64,000 nt of DNA from Ophiura sarsii (lineage: Eukaryota > Echinodermata > Ophiuroidea > Amphilepidida > Ophiuridae), in NCBI GenBank assembly GCA_035610835.1, contig CM069447.1:43931893-43995892 (forward strand). The letters are read 5' to 3'. Shown here piece by piece: positions 54,790 through 64,000 of the stretch. The notes beneath the pieces are model-generated. The model saw only the letters and a list, made by a program, of their open reading frames with translations. It had not been told where the DNA came from and searched no databases. Numbering within the stretch: position 1 is the stretch's first letter; the number at the start of each line of letters is the position of its first letter. The position numbers were made by a program, and so were the translations under genes.

Positions 54790-54975
54790 ATAAAAACATT
54801 GAAAAACAAGACAAGGAACTTATTAATTAATATAAAAGAGAATATTGCACACTATAGATAAAAACATCAACAATATGATATGGTATAAAACATTGAAAAA
54901 CGCCGAAGAACAAGGCAAGGTAATTAAGTTATTAATTAATATAAAAGAGAATATTGCACATTATAGATTTTTCTT
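54790..54975. repeat. ~105-bp imperfect tandem duplication
   Basis: TTATTAATTAATATAAAAGA followed by GAATATTGCACA occurs at about 54820 and 54928, preceded in both copies by AACATTGAAAAAC. Confidence 0.8.
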
Positions 54976-55109
54976 TTTAAATTGCATTATGTACATAGCA
55001 AATACCATTATAAAAATAGAAGTGGGTGCAGACAAATCCTGGGCCTATTTATTTAAAAGCTGCACAAAATACGAATATAATATAAGAATTAAGAATATAA
55101 CCCGCAAAA

Positions 55110-55275
55110 TTGGTTCTTAAAATTGATGAACCAAAAAGGTTCTAGAACCATCTTATGGTTCTTTATGGACCAACTATGATTATTTATAACCTTTTAGGAA
55201 CTCTTTCTGGTTCAATGAAGAAACACCACAGGTTCCCTATAGAGGACAGGTTTAGAAACCTTTTTTCTAACAGCA
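55110..55275. repeat. GGTTCT-rich inverted-repeat remnant
   Basis: AAAAGGTTCTAGAACCATC and ATGGTTCTTTATGG, then AGGAACTCTTTCTGGTTC and ACAGGTTCCC, suggest a decayed short MITE. Termini not resolved. Confidence 0.4.
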
Positions 55276-55914
55276 AATACCGCTCCCCCCCCCCCGCCCC
55301 AAATGCATAAGAATTCACTCCGGGGGACTATTTTATAAGGGTTAAAGTTAGGACCGTGAGGGGAAATGTGATGATTCCAAATTTCAGTCTGACTGCTTTT
55401 CTTTTGGAACCTTCACCAGTCGCCAGATTTAATTTAGGCGTTGCTATTCATATAGGAAATACCACCTCATTATTCATGTATATCTATTCTTTTGTTTCCT
55501 TTGCTAGACTTAAAACATGAGTTGACAATTTCATAACATTTCAGGAATCATCGTTGTCTTACGTGTGGGGTAATTGGTAATTGCACCACAAAAGTAGATT
55601 GCGTCGATTTTTACGCTACGGGCAAGTGGCATGTAGGGGCAAGCCTGTGATCAGGGGCAGGCAGGGGTCGTAACAGAGGTTGGTTGTCAGGGGGGCACAG
55701 CAAACAAATTCCTGGTTAGAATAATTCCGTCCCGGACTTTTTCGTAAAAGGTTGCCCCAATTTTTTTCCCAGTCAGTCACCTCGTGAATTTCACGTAAGT
55801 GGGGGTGTGGGTAGGGTCACAAAATTTCGCACGATCACAAAATTTCGCACGGTCACCAAATTTCGCAGTACAAAAACAGTCAATAATTTGTTGTTGACTG
55901 TTGTGCTTTTTGTA
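55276..55914. other. Intergenic stretch, no gene seen
   Basis: C tract at 55286, a triplicated CACAAAATTTCGCAC-type phrase at 55817-55867. Confidence 0.45.
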
Positions 55915-56195
55915 CTGCGAAATTTTCTTTCTTTCTTTCTTTCCCTTTCTTCTTTTCTTCTTTCCCCCTTTTTCTCCTTTTCCTTTTCCTTTTTCCTCCC
56001 TTTTTCCTTTCTCTGCTCTCTTTTCTTTCCCTTTCCCCTTCTTTTCCTCTTTTCCCTTCCCCCATTTTTCCTGGTGGGTAGGTTTGAATTTCCTGCTGAG
56101 CACCTTCAAAGGGGGGGGGGGAGGGGCACTGTGCCCCCCCCCCCCCCCCCCCACCCCCCCCCCCCCCTCTGCCCCGGCTGTTACGCCACTGGGGG
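55915..56195. mobile_element. CAGTGGCGTAAC-type element, second copy
   Basis: Same order as 36600-36852: CT tract, CCTGGTGGGTAGGTTT, CCTGCTGAGCACCTTC, G then C runs, GTTACGCCACTG. About 85% similar by eye. Confidence 0.75.
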
Positions 56196-56299
56196 CAGGG
56201 CTGTGTAGGGGCAGGCCTGTGCATTAGCAATAACCGACTATTTTTTGTTAGTATACAAAGAGTTTGTCATTTCATTTGGGGTATCAGGGGAAAGCCATC

Positions 56300-57300
56300 T
56301 GGCAGGAGAGGCGGCAAATGCCCCTCCCCTCTGGTCACACCATTGCCCCCAACAAAAAACGCACACAGACCACAAAAAAACAAAAAACAAAACAAACAAA
56401 CAATAATAATGATATAATAATAATGGCATTTATAATGCGCCGTCAATCTAGGTAAAACTATTCCGAGGCGCAACATATAAAACAAAAATACAAATTAACA
56501 TGAAAAATACATAAACAAGGATGATTTGCATATACATGTACATGTATATAATACAAAGAAATCAATTATAAACTGAGTCAAATAATCTTGTTTTTAACAA
56601 GTTCTTAAAAGAGTCAAGTGAATCACAGCATCTTAAATTATAAGGTAGTGAGTTCCAGAGAGTTGGTGCAGCAACCAAAAATGCGCGATCTCCAAATGAA
56701 GAAGTAGTCCGTGGAACAACAAGTAAAAGTTTATCAGATGACCGGAGAGTACGTTTTGGATGATATGGAACAAGAAGATTAGCAATATAAGTTGGTGAAG
56801 TGCCATGTAAAGCTTTCCAAGTTAAAAGAAGAAGTTTGAAATGAATCCTTTCGCGAACAGGAAGCCAGTGGAGATCTTTCAAAATTGGAGTGATATGATC
56901 AAATTTCCTGGTCTTAGTGAGAATGCGAGCAGCATTTTGAGCGAGTTGTCGTTTGTGAAGTAAGTGATCAGTGATGCCAAAAAGAAGAGAATTGCCATTG
57001 TCAATACGAGAAGTTATAAGAGCATGGACGACAACAAAACAACGAAAACAAAACAAACAAATACCCCCATTCCCTCTGGCAAATGCCCCCTCTCCCTCTA
57101 GTCACACCATTTCCCCCAACAAAAAACGCACACAGAACACAAAATAAAAACAAAACCAAAACCCAAACAACAACGAAAACAAAACAACAAATACACCCAT
57201 CTCCCCCCCCCCCCAAAAAAACACACACCAAAAAACAAACAAACAACCCAAACACACACCATACCCCCACCAAACGACGACAATAACAACAATTACACAA
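56300..57300. repeat. Diverged tandem repeat interrupted by a LINE fragment
   Basis: GGCAAATGCCCC, GGTCACACCATT / AGTCACACCATT, CCCCCAACAAAAAACGCACA and ACAAAACAAACAAA recur on both sides of the LINE fragment (56305-56402 and 57035-57205), with a period of roughly 135 bp in the right part. Confidence 0.72.
56402..57032 (-). mobile_element. LINE 3' fragment (reverse transcriptase C terminus)
   Basis: The minus-strand frame ends at 56562 and encodes VHALITSRIDNGNSLLFGI, AQNAARILTKTRKFDHITP, LKDLHWLPVRERIHFKLLLL and FGDRAFLVAAPTLWNSLP, the conserved thumb and C-terminal region of CR1/L2-type reverse transcriptases. The polymerase core is absent. A 3' UTR with GCGCATTATAAATGCC and an (ATT)n tail ends near 56402. 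The part of the frame upstream of about 57032 is flank. A different lineage from the 6110 LINE. Confidence 0.88.
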
Positions 57301-57339
57301 TACAAACAACGCCCAAACAAAAAGCTGCACCCAAAACAT

Positions 57340-58600
57340 AAAGCATTTTATGTAGACAAGTCATACTTTCAGAAATATATCAAGATATATTAATTAAGTT
57401 TAAATTTAATTAGAGTGGGAAATGTAACTACAATAAATAAGGGTCGGTATTATTTTAATGTTAACACATCAAAAAAAAGCAGGTTCAGAGTAAAAGAAAA
57501 ATGCCCCCAACGTTCATAAAATGGGCAAATATAGTGATGGGCAGTATTTAACAATTATAAAAAAAATTAATAGTGAATACTAAGTTTTTTTTATTATTAA
57601 ATAATAATGATAGCAGCAATGAATATACAACATATAATAGGGGGAAATCAATGATTTCCTATTATACATAGTGCAACTTTGCTGTTGTTATGCGCGGTCA
57701 TTGAAACCGCCATAACTTAAAAAGTATCCATTCGATTTTGTTGAATGAGGTATCAAACTGCGGAGAAGAAATTTGCTCATTTAATGTATATGTTTTTGGT
57801 ACTGATTATCTATTTTGAATTAGCCAACCTCAACAACACCAGGGACTTTTGTTGCTAGGTGTACATTATTGACCGGCCCTATAGGGTCAATGTATACATA
57901 CAATGGCCAGTTTGTCAGGAGGACCTACAATGGCCAGTTTGTCAGGAGAACACAATATTATTAATTGGTATGGTACTTCCTTCCTGACTTAAAGGTCAAT
58001 GCTCGCTATAACATTCTTTGGGATTTAATCCTAATTAAACAATATTTTAATTTTCACATTAATCGGAAATAGCTTGAAATTGGATGTTATGTCAGCCATT
58101 AGCCAATAGCCAACACCCAATAGGCAATAGATGCGAATAATTAATCGTAAAATAGGCTTTAATCATGTATGATCGAAATTCTGTTTTTTGATACACCCTA
58201 TATTAATTGTAGCGCTGTTCCTTTGCAGTGAACCTGAAAGGGCAAAGTTCACGATTATTTATAGCGATCATTGTCGTGTATTCTACCATATTATTTTGTA
58301 CCTCTACATGTGTATATTACAACATAACAGGCATTCTTGCGATTTTCAACTCGCCATTTCTGTATATTATTTGTCGATATGTAGCCTTTTGAGATTTGAT
58401 TTATTATTTAGTATTAAAGGCTTGGAAGTATCAATGGTAAGGGCGATGAAGAATTAGGGTAAGTGTATTTACAGACTGCTGTTGTTGTTATTTGTAATGC
58501 ATTAGATTATACTTTTAGCGATGTTGATGCAGGATATAATGGCATCTGGGTCAGGTTTACCAGATAGACATTTTTAGACAGATAGACATAGTTTTCCCTG
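57340..58600. other. Intergenic stretch, no gene seen
   Basis: AT-rich. A doubled phrase ACAATGGCCAGTTTGTCAGG occurs at about 57900-57970. No coding sequence recognised. Confidence 0.45.
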
Positions 58601-58609
58601 TTGCGTAAC

Positions 58610-58900
58610 TATAGGGTCTTCAATTGGTGGGGGTTGGGGGAAGAGGGGGGGGGGGGGGGGGGCATGAGGAGGGAAAAGCCTGTGATCAGGGGGCATACCA
58701 AAATATAATATCTTAACTAGTATTAGATAACATAAACAAATCCTAAGAATTCTATAACCATGCATATAGCTACATATAGAGTTTAACATTTCATTTGGCA
58801 ATGATGTTTGGGGGCATGGAGGGGGAGGGGCGGGGGGGGGGGGGGGGGAGCCTTCTGGCAGGAGGATGCCCCCTGCCCCCTCTAGTTACGCCACCTACAG
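58610..58900. mobile_element. G-tract repeat ending GTTACGCCAC
   Basis: G runs at about 58644-58662 and 58830-58848, GCCTGTGATCAGGGG, CTGGCAGGAGGATGCC and a terminal TAGTTACGCCACC. Related in style to 55915-56195 and 56200-56340. Confidence 0.5.
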
Positions 58901-59065
58901 AGGTAATCCATGTAGCCAGGTTGGACGGAACGGACAACAAATGGGACTCGCACCCGGCCTATTCTACATTCAATAAAGTTGGTGCATTGCGTCAAATTCA
59001 TGGCATGAATTATACTACCAAATACATAACATGAAATCGGTGTACAATTTCGTAAACACAGTTAA

Positions 59066-59433
59066 AGGGACACAATGTTAAATTGAATTTCTTTTTTATT
59101 TTAATTAATTTACTTCAGAATTCAAGATGAACATTAAAAATTGCCATTATTATTTGTTTCTACTAAAAAAAAAGACTCAGCAAAACTTGATTAAAACAAA
59201 GTTTTAAATATGTTGGTATACCACCCTTAAACCATGTAAAATGCTGATCTGGCCAGATCAGCATTTTTGAATCGATGTTTTGTTGTAGGCCTACAAAGAA
59301 GGCTGATTTTTCTTAATCCTTATAGGTGTAAGTTCATACATGTAATACAATTGTAAAAATATACAAATCCAAGTTTTTATGATATATTTTTGTAATTGAG
59401 GGCGCTGCCTCCACTACATCTCTTAATGCCCCT
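59066..59433. mobile_element. TTAA-flanked MITE family M2, copy 2
   Basis: AGGGACACAATG start and TTAATGCCCCT end, between TTAA at 59062-59065 and 59434-59437. Internal phrases shared with 47482-47753. 368 bp. Confidence 0.85.
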
Positions 59434-59550
59434 TTAAGTATTCCGACAAGATGGCTGCTAATTCATTAGGCCAAATAAAAATAAAACTAGTTTCTCGTCC
59501 TATCTTTTGGAAAAAAGAAGGATGAAGCCACTTTGATTGGTTGCGTAACT

Positions 59551-60433
59551 TTAAACTGAGACTAATATACCTAAAGAGATAAGAAGCGCCCATTGATAAC
59601 TGCCATGTGCAGCGATCCATGGTCCGATGCGACATTGTTATAGTTGATGGCCCATCGATTATCGTCATTCAATTTAATCTGTATCACGAACTCATCCTTT
59701 GAGTAGTAGCGCGCTATTTTGAATCCAGTGTTATCCACACGTGTATTACACTTTTCTTAATTTCCTGAACGCACTTTAGTATGGGATGGCGACCGACTCA
59801 CATACCTTGATGTATTTCTGAAATAATATGCATTTATATCGCTAAAATTATGGCATTTCAGAAGAGATATGCCAATAAAAACCTATTGGGTACATTCTTG
59901 AACATATAAACAATGTATTGTGATATCCAAATGTCATAGTTTGTATTTAGGTTCATTATGAATTAAACTAAAAAAAGGTGATGTTTTGAAGTTCATGAAT
60001 TAAAGTATAACATTTGTTTCTCAATTCATGTTAAATATAAACATATTACCATGAAATTTGTTATCATAATACATTGTGTATATGCCCAAGAATGTACCCA
60101 ATAGGTTTTAATTGTCATATCTCTTCTGAAATGCCAAACATATAGCGATATAAATGTATATTAATTTTAGAAATCTATCATGATCTGTATGTCGGTAGCC
60201 ATCCCATGCTAAAGTGCGTTCAGGGTTATTTAAAAAGTGTAATAAACGTGTGGATAATACTGGATTCAAATAGCGCGCTTACTCAAATAATGAGGTCGTG
60301 CTACAAATTAACCTGAATGATAATAATCGATTGGCGATTGACTAAACAATATCGCATCGGACCTTGTGCACAGTGATGAATAGCTGTAGTACCGTGCTTC
60401 TTATCTCTTTAGGTATATTAGTCTCAGCTTTAA
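59551..60433. mobile_element. ~880-bp palindrome (foldback element), TTAA-bounded
   Basis: The left arm from TTAAACTGAGACTAATATAC through CACACGTGTATTACACTTTT and TATGGGATGGCGACCGAC is complementary to the right arm ending GGTATATTAGTCTCAGC then TTAA. Arms are about 420 bp each, with a centre near 59990. No reading frame. Confidence 0.9.
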
Positions 60434-60780
60434 AGGCAGATGACCCGATCACATTTTCGTAACACAGAATTATTTCAAACATACGGAGATTTTCATATCA
60501 TATGAAAGCTCGTATTTTTCTCATCATCGTACTGAAATTTGACGTCCTAAATCGGTATAATTACGGAGAAATCGATGAAATAACGTCGAATTACCGCGAA
60601 TGGTGGTAACCACAGATATAGTTTGTGTACTATACTCAATGGGTACAGTTCACAGCATCTTGTGCGTCTAAAATAAGAACCATTAGAGCTATGCAACTCA
60701 AACTTTGGAACACGACTTTTTTAAGGATGTCCTTTCATGTAGAATAGAAAACTTCAAGTTGAAAATCGGAACATCTACCT
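60434..60780. mobile_element. TTAA-flanked MITE family M3
   Basis: AGGCAGATGACCCGATCAC start and AATCGGAACATCTACCT end, with TTAA at 60430-60433 (shared with the palindrome) and 60781-60784. Fragments with the same end (AAAGGTGGATGTTCCGATTA) lie near 25930 and 26379. 347 bp. Confidence 0.82.
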
Positions 60781-60884
60781 TTAATAAGACGAGGCCTTTG
60801 TAAAATATATTATTTCATGGTCGGGGGGAGGGGTAACACAAAACGTGCTTTAAAATGCTCATTGGACTATTAAAGTAAACCTAA

Positions 60885-61160
60885 GCTTGAATATTCTGCG
60901 CGCATAACGCAATAATTGGCTGGTCCAGAAAATCGTTCCTGTAGCCATTTTGTTAAGCTTGAATAAATGAAACATTTAATCTAATTTGCGCAAAGCGCAG
61001 TGGCGTAAATTTGTAGTTTGCATTGGGGGTGATGATTGACAAATCATCAACATTTTAGGGGCTGAAACGGGGGGGGGGGGGGACAGAATGTGGGTGATTA
61101 GGGGCTGAAACGGGGTGGGGGTGAAAATGCGAGCGAAAACTTTTTGAGGGGAAAAATACA
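60885..61160. repeat. Fragment of the 20700 repeat family plus G-tract repeat
   Basis: GGTCCAGAAAATCGTTCCTG and CATTTTGTTAAGCTTGAATA are the reverse complement of the 20700-21800 unit. It is followed by CAGTGGCGTAAA and GGGGCTGAAACGGGG repeated around G tracts. Confidence 0.65.
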
Positions 61161-61289
61161 ATTGTTTTTGTTTTTATTTACAGATAACAGACACAGGAGA
61201 AACAAAAATGGAGGTATTGCTCATCGGCTACATCGTTTTATTAACCTTTACTGAGCACCAAAAATGGCACTTTTATTCATTATCAACTA

Positions 61290-62030
61290 TGTAGATTCAC
61301 TGCAATTTATACTGGTAATTTTAATTACCTCATTCATTTGTAGAATTAAATTTAACATAGTTTTAATTTATTCACGATATGTCACCTGTAGATTCACTAC
61401 AATTAATACTGGTAATTTTAATTACATCATTCATTTGTATAATTAAATTAAACATAGTTTTAATTTAGTAACGATATGTCACTACATATAGTAGTACCTT
61501 AATAATACCTTGGATAGTAAATTTATCATACGTACAATGTATAGTTAGATTGAACTGATCGTTCATTTGACGATGCTTATTTGTATTATAAAATAATAAT
61601 AAGTCATGGAAATATAATTGTATAAATTTATAACAGACGTGTTCGTATCATCAACAACCATCATTTTTTGGAAAAGTAAACTACCTTAACCTAATGTATA
61701 AACACCTACATGAAGAGAGATATGCTCATGAGATGACACAATGATGGATGAACTAATGAATTAACTAACGATATGTCACTGCATATAGTAGTACCTTAAT
61801 ACCATATTGGATAGTAAATTTATCATACATACAATGTATAGTTAGATTGAACTGATCGTCCATTTGACGATGCTTATTTGTATGATAAAATAATAATAAG
61901 TCATGGAAATATAATTGTATAAATTGATAACAGACGTGTTCGTATCATCAACAACCATCATTTTTTGGAAAAGTAAACTATACCTTAACCTAATGTATAA
62001 ACACCTACATGTAGCAGAAGTAAGATGGAC
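61290..62030. repeat. Two-level tandem duplication
   Basis: A ~96-bp unit (GTAGATTCACTGCAATTTAT ... AACATAGTTTTAATTT) is doubled at 61291-61480. A ~297-bp unit beginning CGATATGTCACT is doubled at 61470-61766 and 61767-62025 with high similarity (AACAACCATCATTTTTTGGA in both). Confidence 0.87.
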
Positions 62031-62212
62031 ATCAACAGGACAAGTTAACACAAATGGCTGGAAGCTTTACTACATAGCCTGCGCGTCGTTGTTCTACTCA
62101 AAATAATACTATCGTCCGCATTTATGTCAAACAATATAACACGGGTACGGTCTAAAAACAATACCTTTATTCTCTAATTATTATATTAGATGAGTCATTT
62201 GTACATTTTTTC

Positions 62213-62410
62213 AGCACACGATTCCAGAGATCTGTAGATTACCTGACCCCTACCGTTAGAGAATTGCTCGGAAGATAACATCTGCTAATTTCACATTGTA
62301 TACTGACTTCAAATTATGGTATTCAACATATCATTGGATTTCTGTAAACTACCTAAAACCCCTACCCCTAGAGAGATGCCCAGGAAGATAACATATGTAA
62401 ATATTTTAAT
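62213..62410. repeat. Diverged ~130-bp tandem pair
   Basis: ACCTGACCCCTACCGTTAGA / GGAAGATAACATCTG and ACCTAAAACCCCTACCCCTA / GGAAGATAACATATG recur in order, just upstream of the CARD exon. Confidence 0.65.
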
Positions 62411-62516
62411 GTCCTATACATGTAGTCTAATCTGCATAATTTATTGTATCACAAAGAACAGCTTTTATTTGATTTCAATTTGATTTATTTTAGGGATATC
62501 GGAAATCCATATTACT

Positions 62517-62787
62517 ATGGCGATGACAGAAGAACACAAACTAATTCTGCAGCGGATGAGAAAAAAGTTCGTCGAGAACATGGACCTCAAGCCGGTGGTT
62601 GATTTCCTTGTCAGTAACGACGTACTTACGCCTGAAGACGAGGACCGTATTGAAGATAAAGACTCGATGCAAGAAAGTATCAGATTTCTGCTGCGCTTGT
62701 TACCGCGCAAAGGGGACAGAGCCTTTTTCGCTCTGTATGATGCATTAGAAAAAACACCATGGCTACAGAAGCCTATGAGGTCTAAAG
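62517..62787 (+). CDS. First coding exon of a CARD-domain protein (partial gene)
   Basis: ATG at 62517 (second ATG two codons on) opens 90 codons plus one base, ending at AAAG before donor GTACGA. A likely acceptor (TTTATTTTAG, exon from 62494) places a 5' UTR exon upstream. Residues about 4-85 form a caspase-recruitment domain: HKLILQRMRKKFVENMDLKP, VVDFLVSNDVLTPEDEDRI, SIRFLLRLLPRKGDRAFFAL, YDALEKT. The LLPRKGxxAFxxxxxAL block is characteristic of the CARDs in RAIDD/CRADD and caspase-2/-9-type proteins. CARDs pair with other CARDs to assemble apoptotic or inflammatory complexes. Which downstream domain follows (death domain, caspase, other) cannot be seen, as later exons are not identified before 64000. 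Confidence 0.87.
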
Positions 62788-62819
62788 GTACGACAATGTT
62801 TGTTTTTTGACATTTTGCA

Positions 62820-62965
62820 CGCGGCAGGCGTCTGCAGACGACATTCCAAAATGTCGCAAAATATTTCAAGAATCTCATAATTATTTAATTACATTACCAT
62901 ATTTGGAATGAACATGAGAAAAGCATCGAAGTAAGTACCAACATGCCTAGTATTGGTTAATTGCA
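62820..62965. mobile_element. MITE M1, partial copy beside the CARD exon
   Basis: CACGCGGCAGGCGTCTGCAG, then TTACCATATTTGGAATGAAC and ACATGCCTAGTATTGG. The left terminus is nearly complete and the right end lost. It begins about 30 bp inside the intron after the CARD exon donor. Confidence 0.85.
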
Positions 62966-63368
62966 TAATAATATAAAAGCCTATCACCATGATCACACAA
63001 TATAAAGAACTTTTGGAATGTCAAAAACATGTGTATTATCACAAAAATTTCCTAAATCCTGAGACTTGATATGGGGTATGAATAATTTTGGACAGGCATT
63101 TTAAAATACAATTCTTGTTCAATTATATTGTTATGCAAAATAAGTTGAGCCCAAATAAATTGATTTGTACTTGCAAAATAACTGTTTTTTGTGTAAAGCG
63201 AAAGTCCAACCACTCCAGCTTGTATAGATATGAGAAAAATGCAAAAAAATACATTGTGTACACGTACATTATTGCACACACAGATTGCAAGTCATATTTT
63301 GATTTGTGAGCATTACACATAGTTTTACATCGCTGTAGTTAGTTATTCGTGACTTATTGGTGGTGGGT

Positions 63369-63400
<32 letters not shown>

Positions 63401-64000
63401 AATGAAAGTGAACCGACAAGGGCTTTACCAGAAAGTCAACTTTTGCGAATTGCCGCAGAGTTAGAAACTTGAGAGCGGGGGTGGGGGGGGGGGGGGGGGG
63501 GGGGGGCGTTGTGGCATGGTGTTTCTTAAAAAAACGGCGCGAAATAATGAGCATTCGATAACCGACAGTGCCAATTTCGACTGACATTGGAGGGGATGAG
63601 CGCCTTCTGCCTTCGCCCCTGCACACCCCCCCCCCCCTCTCTGATGAGGATTGGGGATGCTTCAATTGATCAATGCAGCTCATACACATACCTGTCACAC
63701 TGTCCTGCGTGTTCAAAACCCAAGTGTGAAAATGTTAATTGCACTTTGTTCTATCCTTTTCAATGTAGCGTTGTTAATTATTAATCGATCTTCATGAGTT
63801 CAATGTCTCAAATACAAGAAAAGAAATGTCGTTTCAATTAACAATTTTACGTAGGAGCTATAGTTTTGAAGTTAGGAGTATATTTATTACCAGGTCAGAT
63901 ACTTATTTTGAGGACTGTATATATAATAACAACAAATTTTAATTTCATTTATACAGAGGGGGCATTAGCCTGTGGGGGCGGAACCCAGATGGATACACAG
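62966..64000. other. Probable intron of the CARD gene, no exon recognised
   Basis: AT-rich sequence with long G tracts at 63369-63400 and 63480-63506 and a C tract at 63627. The window ends in a GGGGGCATTAGCC-type repeat fragment. Confidence 0.45.

Noticed and set aside
55777..56230. Lys/Arg/Glu-rich or Ser/Phe-rich proteins
   Set aside because: Encoded by a polypurine/polypyrimidine tract within a repeat element with a second copy at 36600-36852.
62465..62878. 137-codon minus-strand frame opposite the CARD exon
   Set aside because: Shadow of the CARD exon that also runs into the M1 MITE.

Overview
This is a 64-kb piece of an animal nuclear genome: AT-rich, low gene density, split genes with GT-AG introns, and a very high load of short DNA transposons. 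No prokaryotic features were found. The gene set (a TRIM-NHL protein on a single exon, two related intron-poor class A GPCRs, an SLC16-type transporter, a CARD exon) together with abundant miniature inverted-repeat elements suggests a marine invertebrate, most likely a deuterostome such as an echinoderm or hemichordate. That placement is inference. A run of 100 N at 39566-39665 marks a scaffold gap.

Layout. 1-1000: tandem array of a ~139-bp unit rich in AGGTCA/GGGTCA half-sites. 1165-4740: about 20 copies of a ~178-bp AT-rich satellite with a higher-order pattern. 6110-7868: 5'-truncated non-LTR retrotransposon with an open reverse transcriptase frame. 8800-9250: possible orphan terminal exon with a duplicated 3' end. 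11373-13563: two inverted-repeat elements, one carrying a minisatellite. 14128-23740 (minus): a monocarboxylate-transporter-like gene that I assembled from four exons, all joined in phase 1; its introns are packed with nested transposons. 24000-32680: mostly mobile-element debris. 32680-34641 (minus): RING/B-box/NHL E3 ligase on one exon. 35471-43250: foldback elements, hAT-like elements with clear 8-bp target duplications, and a second copy of a ~1.1-kb duplicated segment. 43827-45894 (minus): a GPCR with an unusually long third loop, broken by three single-base frameshifts. 46400-51950: MITEs, a foldback element, a 17-bp minisatellite, retroelement remains. 52243-53352 (minus): intact GPCR of the same family. 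54358-62030: MITEs, a LINE fragment, a ~880-bp palindrome. 62517-62787 (plus): first coding exon of a CARD protein that continues beyond the window.

The genes do not form a pathway. The transporter and the two GPCRs are membrane proteins, TRIM-NHL and CARD are cytoplasmic regulatory modules, and the GPCR pair looks like a local gene-family expansion. The strongest theme is transposon archaeology: at least four distinct families flanked by TTAA, plus elements flanked by TTA, AATT, CATATG, GTGAGAG, CAAAGAGT and TGTAACAC, several nested inside each other, one with a paralogous empty site elsewhere in the window. No transposase frame is visible, so all of these are non-autonomous.
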